DNA of 64,000 nucleotides from Streptomyces poonensis (GTDB lineage Bacteria > Actinomycetota > Actinomycetes > Streptomycetales > Streptomycetaceae): NCBI RefSeq assembly GCF_014650915.1, contig NZ_BMVW01000011.1:62001-126000 (forward strand). The letters run 5' to 3'. The position numbers were made by a program, and so were the translations under genes. Under the pieces are notes generated by a model. The model had not been told where the DNA came from and did not search any database. It saw only the letters and a program-made list of their open reading frames with translations. Below are positions 1 through 9,255 of this stretch, piece by piece. Numbering within the stretch: the first letter of the stretch is position 1; the number at the start of each line of letters is the position of its first letter.

Positions 1-443
1 CGAACGTCTGCGTGCTGCGCACCTTCTCCAAGGCGTACGGTCTCGCCGGGCTCCGGGTGGGCTTCGCGATCGCCCACGACCCGGTGGCGGCGGCGCTGCG
101 CAAGACGGCCGTGCCGTTCGGGGTGAGCCAGCTCGCGCAGGAGGCGGCGATCGCCTCCCTGCGCGCCGAGGACGAACTGCTGGGCCGGGTCGGCGCACTG
201 GTGTGCGAGCGCACGCGGGTGGTGGAAGAGCTGGGTGCTCAGGGCTGGACGGTGCCCGAGACCCAGGCGAACTTCGTGTGGCTGCGGCTGGGGGAGCGCA
301 CCGCGGACTTCGCGGCCGCATGCGAGGAGCACGGTGTCGTCGTGCGGCCGTTCCCCGGTGAGGGGGTCCGCGTGACGATCGGTGAGAGCGAGGCCAACGA
401 CATCTTCCTCAAGGTGGCGGAGGCGTTTCGCAAGGCCGCGTGA
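1..443 (+). CDS. Histidinol-phosphate aminotransferase-like PLP enzyme, C-terminal part
   Basis: The reading frame is already open at the window edge, so only the last ~147 residues are present. The segment TFSKAYGLAGLRVG is the pyridoxal-phosphate lysine motif of fold-type I aminotransferases of the HisC branch, and the small C-terminal domain follows (LRLGERTADF, then VRPFPGEGVRVTIG, the substrate-binding Arg region). Family enzymes transfer an amino group between glutamate and histidinol phosphate or an aromatic keto acid. The genuine biosynthetic hisC normally sits in a his operon, which is not seen here, so this may be the second, aromatic-type paralogue. A strong terminator follows. Confidence 0.8.
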   Translation, partial: NVCVLRTFSKAYGLAGLRVGFAIAHDPVAAALRKTAVPFGVSQLAQEAAIASLRAEDELLGRVGALVCERTRVVEELGAQGWTVPETQANFVWLRLGERTADFAAACEEHGVVVRPFPGEGVRVTIGESEANDIFLKVAEAFRKAA

Positions 444-510
444 CACCCGGCCACATCGTGGGGCCTGGTCGATCGATTGCTGAGATCGGCTGCTGAGCGG
501 AGCGGCCGCC

Positions 511-559
511 GGGGCGGGCCGGCATCTTGAGGGCTCACCTCAAGATGCCGGCCCGCCCC
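511..559. terminator. Perfect 22-bp stem-loop terminator
   Basis: A perfect inverted repeat with 22-bp arms (511-532 and 538-559) and the 5-base loop gctca, followed by a pyrimidine-rich run. It separates the aminotransferase from the cyd operon. Confidence 0.8.
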
Positions 560-688
560 CTTTCGTCCTGTCCCCGTCTGCCGGGCGGCCTGCGGACGTG
601 GGGCTGTCGGGCCCTTGCGCACGGGGCCGGCGTCAAGGGGGACCCCCCTCCCCGTGTCGTGCACGGGTGCGTCATAATTGCTTGTGAA

Positions 689-704
689 TGTGAACGCGTT
701 CACA
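689..704. promoter_or_regulatory. Rex operator (ROP) upstream of cydA
   Basis: TGTGAACGCGTTCACA is a perfect 16-bp palindrome 80 bp before cydA and matches the Rex operator described in Streptomyces coelicolor, where the NADH/NAD+-sensing repressor Rex controls cydABCD. An overlapping TTGTGAA half-site lies just upstream (683-689). The expected outcome, by analogy, is repression when NADH is low and induction of bd oxidase when oxygen becomes limiting. Confidence 0.9.
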
Positions 705-784
705 AGCCTGCCCGGTTCGTCCTGTGCTGTGCCTGACAAACCTGAGCAAACTGCCGCCATGACCACGGCATGTAAGGAGAAGAC

Positions 785-2293
785 GTGGACATCGCTCTGG
801 CGCCGGAGACTCTGGCGCGATGGCAGTTCGGTATCACCACCGTCTACCACTTCCTCTTCGTCCCGCTGACGATCTCGCTCGCCGCGCTCACCGCCGGCCT
901 GCAGACCGCCTGGGTCCGTACCGGCAAGGAGAAGTACCTCGAGGCCACCAAGTTCTGGGGCAAGCTCTTCCTGATCAACATCGCGATGGGTGTCGTCACC
1001 GGCCTGGTGCAGGAGTTCCAGTTCGGCATGAACTGGTCGGACTACTCCCGCTTCGTCGGGGATGTCTTCGGCGCCCCGCTGGCCTTCGAGGCGCTCATAG
1101 CCTTCTTCTTCGAGTCGACCTTCATCGGCCTGTGGATCTTCGGCTGGGACAAGCTGCCGCAGAAGATCCACCTCGCCTGCATCTGGATGGTCTCCATCGG
1201 CACGATCCTGTCGGCGTACTTCATCCTCGCGGCCAACTCGTGGATGCAGCACCCCGTCGGCTACCGGATCAACGAGGAGAAGGGGCGTGCCGAACTCACC
1301 GACTTCTGGCGGGTGCTGACCCAGGACACCGCCCTGACCCAGGTCTTCCACAGCCTCACGGCGGCTTTCCTCACCGGCGGCGCCTTCATGGTCGGCATCG
1401 CGGCCTTCCACCTCATGCGCAAGAAGCACGTCCCGGTGATGAAGACGTCCCTGCGGCTCGGCCTGGTCACCGTGGTCGTCGGCGGTCTGCTCACCGCGAT
1501 CAGCGGCGACACGCTCGGCAAGGTCATGTACGAGCAGCAGCCGATGAAGATGGCCGCGGCCGAGGCGCTGTGGGACGGCGAGGGCCCCGCGCCCTTCTCG
1601 GTCTTCGCCGTCGGTGACGTCGACGAGGGACACAACAAGGTCGCCATCGAGATCCCGGGCCTGCTGTCCTTCCTCGCGAAGAACGACTTCGAGTCGTACG
1701 TCCCCGGCATCAACGAGCTCAACAAGGAGATGCAGGAGAAGTACGGCCCCGGGGACTACCGTCCCAACATCCCCGTCGCCTACTGGGGCTTCCGTTGGAT
1801 GATCGGCTTCGGCATGGCCTCCTTCAGCCTCGGGCTGCTCGGCCTCTGGCTGACGCGCAAGAAGTTCCTGCTGCCGCAGCACCTGAGGGTGGGCGAGGAC
1901 GAGGTGCCGCATCTCTCGCTGCTGCCCGGGAAGGTGCTCGGACCGACGCTGACCAAGTGGTTCTGGCGCGTCGCGGTCCTCACCATGGGGTTCCCGCTGA
2001 TCGCCAACGCCTGGGGCTGGATCTTCACCGAGATGGGCCGTCAGCCGTGGGTCGTCTTCGGGGTGCTCCGCACCAGCGCCGCGGTCTCCCCCGGTGTCTC
2101 GCAGGGCGAGGTCATCACCTCGATGATCGTGTTCACCACCCTGTACGCGATCCTCGCGGTCGTCGAGGTCAAGCTGCTCGTGAAGTACGTCAAGGCCGGC
2201 CCGCCGGAGCTCACCGAGGCCGACCTCAATCCGCCCAAGAAGATCGGCGGCGACCTCCGTGACGCCGACAAGCCGATGGCCTTCTCGTACTAG
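785..2293 (+). CDS. cydA: Cytochrome bd ubiquinol/menaquinol oxidase subunit I
   Basis: This 502-residue integral membrane protein is the haem-bearing subunit of the high-affinity terminal oxidase, which reduces oxygen to water with quinol electrons. Visible family landmarks are His22 (haem ligand in TVYHFLFVPLT), Glu102 and Glu110 in FEALIAFFFESTF, His189 in TQVFHSLTAAF and the GRQPW signature near residue 418. The quinol loop is short, as usual in actinobacteria. The GTG start at 785 follows AAGGAGA with good spacing. It begins the cydAB-cydCD operon under the Rex operator; cydB starts 20 bp after its stop. Confidence 0.97.
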   Translation: MDIALAPETLARWQFGITTVYHFLFVPLTISLAALTAGLQTAWVRTGKEKYLEATKFWGKLFLINIAMGVVTGLVQEFQFGMNWSDYSRFVGDVFGAPLAFEALIAFFFESTFIGLWIFGWDKLPQKIHLACIWMVSIGTILSAYFILAANSWMQHPVGYRINEEKGRAELTDFWRVLTQDTALTQVFHSLTAAFLTGGAFMVGIAAFHLMRKKHVPVMKTSLRLGLVTVVVGGLLTAISGDTLGKVMYEQQPMKMAAAEALWDGEGPAPFSVFAVGDVDEGHNKVAIEIPGLLSFLAKNDFESYVPGINELNKEMQEKYGPGDYRPNIPVAYWGFRWMIGFGMASFSLGLLGLWLTRKKFLLPQHLRVGEDEVPHLSLLPGKVLGPTLTKWFWRVAVLTMGFPLIANAWGWIFTEMGRQPWVVFGVLRTSAAVSPGVSQGEVITSMIVFTTLYAILAVVEVKLLVKYVKAGPPELTEADLNPPKKIGGDLRDADKPMAFSY

Positions 2294-2313
2294 GCCGAGG
2301 GAGCTGCACAGTC

Positions 2314-3318
2314 ATGGAACTTCACGACGTCTGGTTCGTCCTCATCGCGTTCCTGTGGATCGGTTACTTCTTCCTGGAGGGGTTCGACTTCGGAGTCGGT
2401 GTCCTCACCAGGCTGCTGGCCCGCAACCGGCCGGAGAAGCGGGTGCTCATCAACACCATCGGACCCGTCTGGGACGGGAACGAGGTGTGGCTGGTCACGG
2501 CCGGCGGTGCGACCTTCGCCGCCTTCCCCGAGTGGTACGCCACGCTCTTCTCCGGCTTCTACCTGCCGCTGCTGGTCATCCTGGTGTGCCTCATCGTGCG
2601 CGGGGTCGCCTTCGAGTACCGGGTGAAGCGGCCGGAGGAGAGGTGGCAGCGCAACTGGGAGGCGGCGATCTTCTGGACCTCGCTGATCACCGCGTTCGTG
2701 TGGGGCCTGATCTTCGGCAACATCGTGCGCGGGGTGAAGATCGACTCCGAGCTCGAGTACGTCGGCGGCATCGTCGACCTGCTCAACCCGTACTCCCTGC
2801 TGGGCGGTCTGGTGATGCTGTCGCTGTTCACCTTCCACGGAACGGTGTTCGTCGGGCTCAAGACCGTGGGGGAGATCCGGGACCGGGCGCGGACGCTGGC
2901 GCTTCGGGTGGGTCTGGTGACCTCCGTACTGGCACTGGTCTTCCTGCTGTGGACGCAGGCCGACAAGGGCAACAGCGCATCGCTGGCCGCGCTGATCGTG
3001 GCGGTGGCCGCGCTCGTCGCCGCGGTGGGCGTGGCCCAGACGGGGCGTGAGGGGTGGGCGTTCGTCCTGTCGGGGCTCACGGTCGTGGCTGCGGTCGCGA
3101 TGCTCTTCCTCACGCTCTTCCCGAACGTCATGCCGTCGTCGCTGAACGAGGAGTGGAGTCTCACGGTGACCAACGCCTCGTCGGCCCCCTACACCCTGAA
3201 GATCATGACGTGGTGTGCGGGGATCGCCACTCCGGTGGTCCTGCTCTACCAGGGGTGGACCTACTGGGTGTTCCGCAAGCGGATCGGCACGCACCACATC
3301 GCCGAGGCCGCGCACTGA
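2314..3318 (+). CDS. cydB: Cytochrome bd oxidase subunit II
   Basis: This 334-residue polytopic protein opens with HDVWFVLIAFLWIGYFFLEG and contains FDFGVG and GPVWDGNEVWL, the standard CydB landmarks. It is the structural partner of CydA in the membrane; the family subunit carries no haem of its own but stabilises the quinol oxidase. About eight hydrophobic segments are visible, with the C-terminus basic and cytoplasmic. It lies 20 bp after cydA and is surely co-transcribed with it. The 99 bp between its stop and cydCD carry parS sites. Confidence 0.96.
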   Translation: MELHDVWFVLIAFLWIGYFFLEGFDFGVGVLTRLLARNRPEKRVLINTIGPVWDGNEVWLVTAGGATFAAFPEWYATLFSGFYLPLLVILVCLIVRGVAFEYRVKRPEERWQRNWEAAIFWTSLITAFVWGLIFGNIVRGVKIDSELEYVGGIVDLLNPYSLLGGLVMLSLFTFHGTVFVGLKTVGEIRDRARTLALRVGLVTSVLALVFLLWTQADKGNSASLAALIVAVAALVAAVGVAQTGREGWAFVLSGLTVVAAVAMLFLTLFPNVMPSSLNEEWSLTVTNASSAPYTLKIMTWCAGIATPVVLLYQGWTYWVFRKRIGTHHIAEAAH

Positions 3319-3344
3319 GTCCGACAGAGAGCCGTGTGACCCGT

Positions 3345-3360
3345 TGTTTCACGTGAAACG
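3345..3360. other. parS: parS site (ParB binding), first of three
   Basis: Contains the 14-bp palindrome GTTTCACGTGAAAC (3346-3359), identical to the conserved ParB-binding parS core. Streptomyces chromosomes carry about twenty such sites around oriC, mostly intergenic. Confidence 0.9.
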
Positions 3361-3382
3361 CGACTCTCCGGGCCGCAAGGCG

Positions 3383-3398
3383 TGTTTCACGTGAAACA
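3383..3398. other. parS: parS site, second of three
   Basis: Perfect 16-bp palindrome TGTTTCACGTGAAACA, whose symmetry extends outward to 26 bp (3378-3403). It lies 37 bp downstream of the first site, in the cydB-cydCD gap. Confidence 0.92.
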
Positions 3399-3417
3399 CG
3401 CCTGCTGAGAAAAGGGT

Positions 3418-6400
3418 GTGTTTCACGTGAAACCGATCGACCCGCGTCTGCTGCGCTACGCCCGGGCCACCCGCCTCTTCCTGGGAGCGGTCGTCGGCCT
3501 GGGTGCTCTCGGGGCGGTGCTCGTCATCGCGCAGGCGATGCTCATCGCCGAAGTGGTCGTCGGCGCCTTCCAGCACGGGCTGTCGGTCAGCGAACTCGGC
3601 ACTCCCCTGCTGCTGTTGGTGGCGGTGGCATGTGGTCGAGGGCTGGTCTCCTGGCTCACCGAACTGGCCGCGCACCGGGCGAGCGCGGCGGTGAAGTCAG
3701 AGCTGCGCGGACGGCTGCTGGAACGCGCCGCCGCGCTCGGCCCCGGCTGGCTGAGCGGTCAGCGCACGGGCTCCCTCATCGCCCTCGCCACGCGCGGGGT
3801 GGACGCCCTCGACGACTACTTCTCGCGCTACCTGCCGCAGCTGGGCCTTGCCGTGGTCGTGCCCGTGGCGGTGCTCGCCCGCATCGTCACGGAGGACTGG
3901 GTCTCCGCGGCCATCATCGTCGGCACACTTCCGCTCATCCCGATCTTCATGGTGCTCATCGGCTGGGCCACGCGTTCGCAGATGGACCGGCAGTGGCGGC
4001 TGCTTTCGCGGTTGTCCGGTCACTTCCTGGACGTGGTCGCCGGGCTGCCGACGCTGAAGGTGTTCGGCCGGGCCAAGGCGCAGGCCGAGTCGATCAAGCG
4101 GATCACCGGGGAGTACCGGCGGGCCACGATGCGGACGCTGCGGATCGCGTTCCTGTCGTCCTTCGCGCTGGAGCTGCTCGCCACGATCTCCGTCGCGCTG
4201 GTGGCGGTGACGATCGGTATGCGGCTGGTGCACGGGGACATGGACCTGTACATCGGGCTGGTCGTCCTTGTTCTCGCCCCCGAGGCGTATCTGCCGCTCA
4301 GGCAGGTGGGGGCCCAGTTCCATGCCGCGGCCGAGGGGCTGGCGGCGGCCGAGGAGATCTTCGAGGTGCTGGAGACGCCGGTGCCGGTCTCCGGCTCGCA
4401 GCCCGCGCCCGAGGGGGGATTCCGCTTCGAGGGTGTGACCGTGCGGTACCCCGGACGTGCGGCCGACGCCGTCCGCGATGTGTCCTTCGAGGTGCGCACC
4501 GGGGAGACGGTGGCGCTCGTGGGGCCGAGCGGGGCGGGCAAGTCCACGCTGCTCAACGTGCTGCTCGGGTTCGCGGAGCCGGCCACGGGACGGGTGCGGA
4601 TCGAAGACGCGGATCTCGCCTCCCTCGATCGCGACGCGTGGCACTCACGCGTGGCCTGGGTGCCGCAGCGGCCCCATCTGTACGCCGGGACCATCGCCGA
4701 GAACGTACGGCTGGCGCGGCCCGACGCGGATGAGCGGGCCGTACGGCGGGCGCTGGCCGACGCCGGTGCGCTGGCGTTCGTCGAGGCGCTGCCCGACGGT
4801 CCCGACACGCTGCTGGGCGAGGACGGTACCGGGCTGTCGGCCGGGCAGCGTCAGCGGATCGCCCTGGCGCGGGCCTTCCTCGCGGACCGGCCCGTGCTGC
4901 TGCTGGACGAGCCGACGGCCTCGCTGGACGGGGAGACCGAGGCGGAGGTCGTGGACGCGGTACGGCGGCTCTCGGCCGGGCGGACCGTGCTGCTGGTGGT
5001 GCACCGGCCGGCGCTGCTGGCGGTGGCCGACCGGGTGGTCCGGCTGGAGACCGAGGTGTCCGCCGCTGCGGGGTCCGGTCCCTCGCGCGTCGGGGAGTCG
5101 CGGCCGGATCAGGAGAACCGGCAGGAAGGGGAGTATTCGCAGGACCGGGTGGAGCGGGAAACCCGGCAGGGGCCCGTCCCGGCGGCATCCGCGGAGGAGC
5201 CGCTGCTGAGCGGAGGGCGGTCCGTGCTGGCCCGGGTCCGTGCCATGGCGGCCCCCCGGCGGGGTCGGCTCGCCCTCGCGCTGCTGCTCGGCAGCCTGGC
5301 CCTGGGCAGCGCGGTGGGACTCATGGCCACCTCCGGGTGGCTCATCTCGCGGGCCTCCCAGCAACCGCCCGTGCTGTACCTGATGGTCGCCGTGACGGCC
5401 ACGCGTGCGTTCGGGATCGGACGGGCCGTGTTCCGGTACGCGGAGCGGCTGGTGTCGCACGACGCGGTGCTGCGGATGCTGGCCGACACCCGGGTCGCCG
5501 TCTACCGGCGGCTGGAGCGGCTGGCCCCCGCGGGACTGGGGCGTGCCCGGCGCGGTGACCTGCTCTCGCGGCTCGTCGCCGACGTGGACGCGTTGCAGGA
5601 CTACTGGGTGCGGTGGCTGCTGCCCGCCGGCGCCGCGATCGCGGTCTCGGCCGCCTCCGTGGGGTTCACCGCGTGGCTGCTGCCCGAAGCCGGCGCGGCC
5701 CTCGCCGTCGGGCTGCTCGCCGCCGGAACCGGCGTACCGCTGCTGACCGGAGCGGTGGCACGGCGCGCCGAGCGGAGGCTGGCGCCCGCCCGTGGCGAAC
5801 TGGCCGTCCGTACCGCCGATCTGCTCACCGGCACCGCCGAGCTGACCGTGGCGGGCGCCCTGCCCGAGCGGATCGCCGGAACGCGGCGGGCCGACAGCGC
5901 ACTGACCCGGATCGCCTCCCGCGCCGCCACGGCGACCGCGCTCGGCGACGGGCTCACCGCCCTCGTCACGGGGCTCACGGTCGCCGCCACCGCGCTCCTG
6001 GGCGCCCAGGGGGTGGCCGACGGCCGTCTCGGCGGGCTCGCGATGGCTGTCGTAGTCCTCACCCCGCTGGCCGCGTTCGAGGCCGTCATGGGGCTACCGC
6101 TCGCCGTGCAGTTCCGGCAGCGGGTACGGAAGAGCGCGGAGCGCGTGTACGAGGTGCTGGACGCCCCCGATCCCGTACGCGAACCGGAGGAGCCGCGGTC
6201 CGCGCCGCGGTCGCCCTTCCCCCTCGTTCTCAAGGGGCTGGCCGCCCGCTACGAAGGGCAGGACCGGGACGCGCTCGCCGGGGTGGATCTCACCGTCCAC
6301 GAAGGCCGCCGGATCGCCGTCGTCGGTCACTCGGGATCGGGGAAGACGACATTGGCGCAGGTGCTGCTGCGGTTCCTGGACGCGCACAGCGGGACGTACA

Positions 6401-7014
6401 CGCTGGGTGGCGTGGACACTTACGCGCTCGACGGTGACGCCGTACGGCGGCTCGTCGGGCTGTGCGCCCAGGACGCGTACATCTTCGACAGTTCCGTACG
6501 CGAGAACCTGCTCCTGGCGCGGCGGGACGCCACCGAGGCGGATCTGCGGGACGCGCTCGCGCGGGCGCGGCTCCTCGACTGGGCCGACGCGCTGCCCGAC
6601 GGGCTCGGCACGCTCGTCGGCGAGCACGGTGCCCGGTTGTCCGGCGGTCAGCGCCAGCGGCTCGCCCTCGCCCGGGCGCTGCTCGCCGACTTCCCGGTCC
6701 TGGTGCTCGACGAGCCCGCGGAACACCTGGATCTGCCGACCGCCGACGCGCTGACCGCGGATCTGCTGGCCGCGACCGAGGGCCGTACGACCCTGCTGAT
6801 CACCCACAGACTGGCCGGGCTGGAGGCCGTCGACGAGGTCGTGGTCCTCGCCGGGGGACGGATCGTCCAGCGGGGGCCGTACGCGGAACTGGCGGCCGTG
6901 GACGGACCGCTGCGGGACATGGCCGTGCGCGAGGCGAGGGGGGAGGCGCCCGCACGGTTGCTCCCCAGTGCCGAACGCCCGGCCGCCGAGGCGCTGTTCG
7001 GCGCAATGCGGTGA
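3418..7014 (+). CDS. cydCD: CydD-CydC fusion ABC transporter for bd oxidase assembly
   Basis: This 1198-residue protein is two ABC half-transporters in one chain. The first membrane domain (~1-320) is followed by a nucleotide-binding domain with Walker A GPSGAGKST (~369) and signature LSAGQRQR (~472). A polar linker (~550-595) leads to a second membrane domain and a second ATPase with GHSGSGKTT (~970) and LSGGQRQR (~1074). E. coli CydDC is encoded by two genes and exports cysteine and glutathione for periplasmic redox balance and bd oxidase assembly. The GTG start lies in the third parS site; its first residues FHVK are encoded by parS. The ribosome site (GAGAAAAGG) is weak, and GTG 3427 is an alternative. 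Confidence 0.94.
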   Translation: MFHVKPIDPRLLRYARATRLFLGAVVGLGALGAVLVIAQAMLIAEVVVGAFQHGLSVSELGTPLLLLVAVACGRGLVSWLTELAAHRASAAVKSELRGRLLERAAALGPGWLSGQRTGSLIALATRGVDALDDYFSRYLPQLGLAVVVPVAVLARIVTEDWVSAAIIVGTLPLIPIFMVLIGWATRSQMDRQWRLLSRLSGHFLDVVAGLPTLKVFGRAKAQAESIKRITGEYRRATMRTLRIAFLSSFALELLATISVALVAVTIGMRLVHGDMDLYIGLVVLVLAPEAYLPLRQVGAQFHAAAEGLAAAEEIFEVLETPVPVSGSQPAPEGGFRFEGVTVRYPGRAADAVRDVSFEVRTGETVALVGPSGAGKSTLLNVLLGFAEPATGRVRIEDADLASLDRDAWHSRVAWVPQRPHLYAGTIAENVRLARPDADERAVRRALADAGALAFVEALPDGPDTLLGEDGTGLSAGQRQRIALARAFLADRPVLLLDEPTASLDGETEAEVVDAVRRLSAGRTVLLVVHRPALLAVADRVVRLETEVSAAAGSGPSRVGESRPDQENRQEGEYSQDRVERETRQGPVPAASAEEPLLSGGRSVLARVRAMAAPRRGRLALALLLGSLALGSAVGLMATSGWLISRASQQPPVLYLMVAVTATRAFGIGRAVFRYAERLVSHDAVLRMLADTRVAVYRRLERLAPAGLGRARRGDLLSRLVADVDALQDYWVRWLLPAGAAIAVSAASVGFTAWLLPEAGAALAVGLLAAGTGVPLLTGAVARRAERRLAPARGELAVRTADLLTGTAELTVAGALPERIAGTRRADSALTRIASRAATATALGDGLTALVTGLTVAATALLGAQGVADGRLGGLAMAVVVLTPLAAFEAVMGLPLAVQFRQRVRKSAERVYEVLDAPDPVREPEEPRSAPRSPFPLVLKGLAARYEGQDRDALAGVDLTVHEGRRIAVVGHSGSGKTTLAQVLLRFLDAHSGTYTLGGVDTYALDGDAVRRLVGLCAQDAYIFDSSVRENLLLARRDATEADLRDALARARLLDWADALPDGLGTLVGEHGARLSGGQRQRLALARALLADFPVLVLDEPAEHLDLPTADALTADLLAATEGRTTLLITHRLAGLEAVDEVVVLAGGRIVQRGPYAELAAVDGPLRDMAVREARGEAPARLLPSAERPAAEALFGAMR
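3420..3433. other. parS: parS site overlapping the cydCD start
   Basis: A third GTTTCACGTGAAAC core, here covering codons 1-6 of cydCD, so ParB binding and translation initiation share the same bases. Confidence 0.9.
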
Positions 7015-7071
7015 TCCGTCCGTGGCACCTCGTCGCCCGGCCGTACGACTCGAACAGGACCGGGCACGGGG

Positions 7072-8187
7072 GTGCGCGACACGATCGCTGACATGTGCTC
7101 CCGTCGTCGTCACCGGTTGCTCGTTGGCCTGCGCTCACGTTGCCGCCGTCATCCGCTGCCCGTCTCCGTGCTGCTGATCGCCTCCGCGGTGCTCGTGGCA
7201 CGGCCCACGGCGGCCGAGGGCGGGGCCACGGGTCTCTCCGGTGACTCCGAGGTCAGTGCCCGGGTGGCGCGGCTGTACGAGGACGCGGCCGCCGCGACCC
7301 AGCGGTATGAACTGGGGCGGCGGGAGGCGGAGGCGCAGCGCGCCGAGGCGCTTCGGCTGGAGGAGCTGCTGACGAGGGAGCGGGCCCAGATCGCCGCTCT
7401 CCATGAGGACCTCGGCCGGATGGCACGCGCCCACTACCGCCAGGGCGGCGGGATGCCGTACGCCGCTCGGATGCTTCTCGCGGGAGACCCCGAGGAAATG
7501 ATCCGCGGACACCGGGCCGCCCGGCAGGCGGAGAAGACGATCGACAACGCCGTGGCCCGGAGCCGTCACGCGGAGGCGCGGCTCGCCGCCGACGAGGCGA
7601 AGGCACGGCAGCGGTGGGAGGAACTCGACCGGCGCACCGCCGCACTCGCCACGACCAAACGGTCTCTCGAGAAGAAGCTCGAGGAGGCGCGGTGGACGCT
7701 GCAGGGGCAGGCGGACACGTCGGCGGCGGCGGGCTCGTGCCGTGGTGCCGTACGCCTCGACCAGCCCGGGACCGTGGCCGCGCACGCATGGGTGGCGCCC
7801 GTGAGGACGTACGAACTCTCGGCGGGTTTCGGCAGCGGCGGTGGACGTTGGGCGAACCGGCACACCGGGCAGGACTTCGCGGTGCCCATCGGCACGCCGG
7901 TGCGGGCCGTCGGCGCGGGACGGGTCGTGCGGGTGTCCTGCGGCGGGCCCTTCGGTATTGAGATCGTGGTCCGGCACCCCGACGGCTACTGCACGCAGTA
8001 CGCCCACCTCGCCGCCGTCACCGTGGAACAGGGGGAACCGGTGTCCGCCGGGCAGTGGATCGGCCAGTCGGGCACCACGGGCAACTCCACCGGGCCTCAC
8101 CTGCACTTCGAGGTACGGGTCACGCCGGAGCCCGGCTCGGGGATCGATCCGGTGCCGTGGCTGCTGAGACACGGTGTGGAGCTGTAG
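7072..8187 (+). CDS. Secreted LytM-type M23 peptidase with N-terminal coiled coil
   Basis: A protein of up to 371 residues. An Arg-rich start and a hydrophobic stretch (LPVSVLLIASAVLVA) look like a signal peptide, followed by a charged coiled-coil region (~65-215) as in EnvC-like and other cell-wall hydrolases. The C-terminal LytM domain has the zinc ligands His264 and Asp268 (HTGQD) and the HLHF motif (His343, His345). The family cleaves peptide cross-links in peptidoglycan; activity seems intact because all ligands are present. GTG 7072 is taken as the start; ATG 7093 gives a tidier signal peptide but lacks a clear ribosome site. Confidence 0.85.
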   Translation: MRDTIADMCSRRRHRLLVGLRSRCRRHPLPVSVLLIASAVLVARPTAAEGGATGLSGDSEVSARVARLYEDAAAATQRYELGRREAEAQRAEALRLEELLTRERAQIAALHEDLGRMARAHYRQGGGMPYAARMLLAGDPEEMIRGHRAARQAEKTIDNAVARSRHAEARLAADEAKARQRWEELDRRTAALATTKRSLEKKLEEARWTLQGQADTSAAAGSCRGAVRLDQPGTVAAHAWVAPVRTYELSAGFGSGGGRWANRHTGQDFAVPIGTPVRAVGAGRVVRVSCGGPFGIEIVVRHPDGYCTQYAHLAAVTVEQGEPVSAGQWIGQSGTTGNSTGPHLHFEVRVTPEPGSGIDPVPWLLRHGVEL

Positions 8188-8262
8188 GCGCGGACTCCCG
8201 GACGCAGGTGCCCGCTCGGCGGCCCGGGGCCTCGGAGAGCCGAAGGGCCGGAGCCCTGACCG

Positions 8263-9255
8263 CTACAGCCGTCCGGACTGCTGCCGGCGTTCATGGACCA
8301 GGCGCTCGATCACGACCGCGACCCCGTCGTCGTTGTTGGCGACGGTGCGGCCGGATGCGGCGGCGAGCACATCGGGGTGCGCGTTGCCCATGGCGTACGA
8401 GCGGCCCGCCCAGGTGAGCATCTCCAGATCGTTCGGCATGTCGCCGAAGGCGACCACCTCCTCGTGGGAGATGCCGCGCTCGGCGCAGCACAGTGCGAGC
8501 GTGCTGGCCTTGGAGACGCCCGGGCCGCTGATCTCCAGCAGGGCGCTGGGGCTGGAGCGGGTGATGGTGGCGCGGTCGCCGACGGCGAGGCGGGCGGTCG
8601 TGAGGAAGGCGTCGGGATCGATACGAGGGTGATAGGCCAGGATCTTGAGCACCGGCTCACCGGCGGTGGCCCCGTCCGGCGCCAGCAGCTTCTCCGCGGG
8701 CGCGACGGTCTCGGGTATCTCCACGTGGAGCTTCGGATACCCCGGCTCCTGGTGGAAGCCGTACGTCTGCTCGACGGCGTACACGGTGTCCGGCGCGGCC
8801 TCACGCAGCAGGCGTACGGTGTCGAGCGCGTTCTCCCGCGCCAGCTCGCGCACCTTGACGAACCGGTGGGTGCCCGGTCCGCCGTGCAGGTCGACGACGG
8901 CGGCGCCGTTCCCGCAGATCGCCAGGCCGTGCCCGTGGACGTGGTCGCTGACCACGTCCATCCAGCGGGCCGGGCGGCCGGTGACGAAGAAGACCTCGAT
9001 GCCCGCCCCCTCGGCGGCCGCGAGGGCGGCGACCGTACGCGGGGACACCGACTTGTCGTCGCGCAGAAGAGTGCCGTCGAGGTCCGTGGCGATCAGCCGT
9101 GGCGGGACGGTCGGGGCCGGGGACTCGGGCTGTCTCGTCGCTGAGGTCACGAGCCCATTCTCCCGCACAAGCCCGCACGGGCGTGCGAGTGCGTGCACGA
9201 GTGCATGGCCGGGCTTCCCACCAGCCCTCTCGCGGCCTGCCGCGGCCGTACTCAT
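8263..9255 (-). CDS. Cof-type HAD hydrolase
   Basis: HAD motif I (IATDLDGTLL) supplies the nucleophile Asp58 and acid Asp60; a large cap follows, then the C-terminal motif FGDMPNDLEML that binds magnesium. Cof-type HADs dephosphorylate sugar phosphates, flavins or similar small molecules; the substrate cannot be read from sequence. The ATG at 9255 overlaps the stop of the upstream oxidoreductase (ATGA), so translation is likely coupled, though the domain itself begins only at residue ~53 and GTG 9150 is a possible start. It resembles the HAD gene at 17224-18051, and the two look like paralogues. Confidence 0.85.
   Translation of the reverse strand: MSTAAAGRERAGGKPGHALVHALARPCGLVRENGLVTSATRQPESPAPTVPPRLIATDLDGTLLRDDKSVSPRTVAALAAAEGAGIEVFFVTGRPARWMDVVSDHVHGHGLAICGNGAAVVDLHGGPGTHRFVKVRELARENALDTVRLLREAAPDTVYAVEQTYGFHQEPGYPKLHVEIPETVAPAEKLLAPDGATAGEPVLKILAYHPRIDPDAFLTTARLAVGDRATITRSSPSALLEISGPGVSKASTLALCCAERGISHEEVVAFGDMPNDLEMLTWAGRSYAMGNAHPDVLAAASGRTVANNDDGVAVVIERLVHERRQQSGRL

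Noticed and set aside
239..1912. Long open minus-strand frames across cyd, pheA, primase and similar genes
   Set aside because: They mirror high-GC codon bias of the genes on the other strand and encode Arg/Gly/Ala/Pro-rich nonsense.
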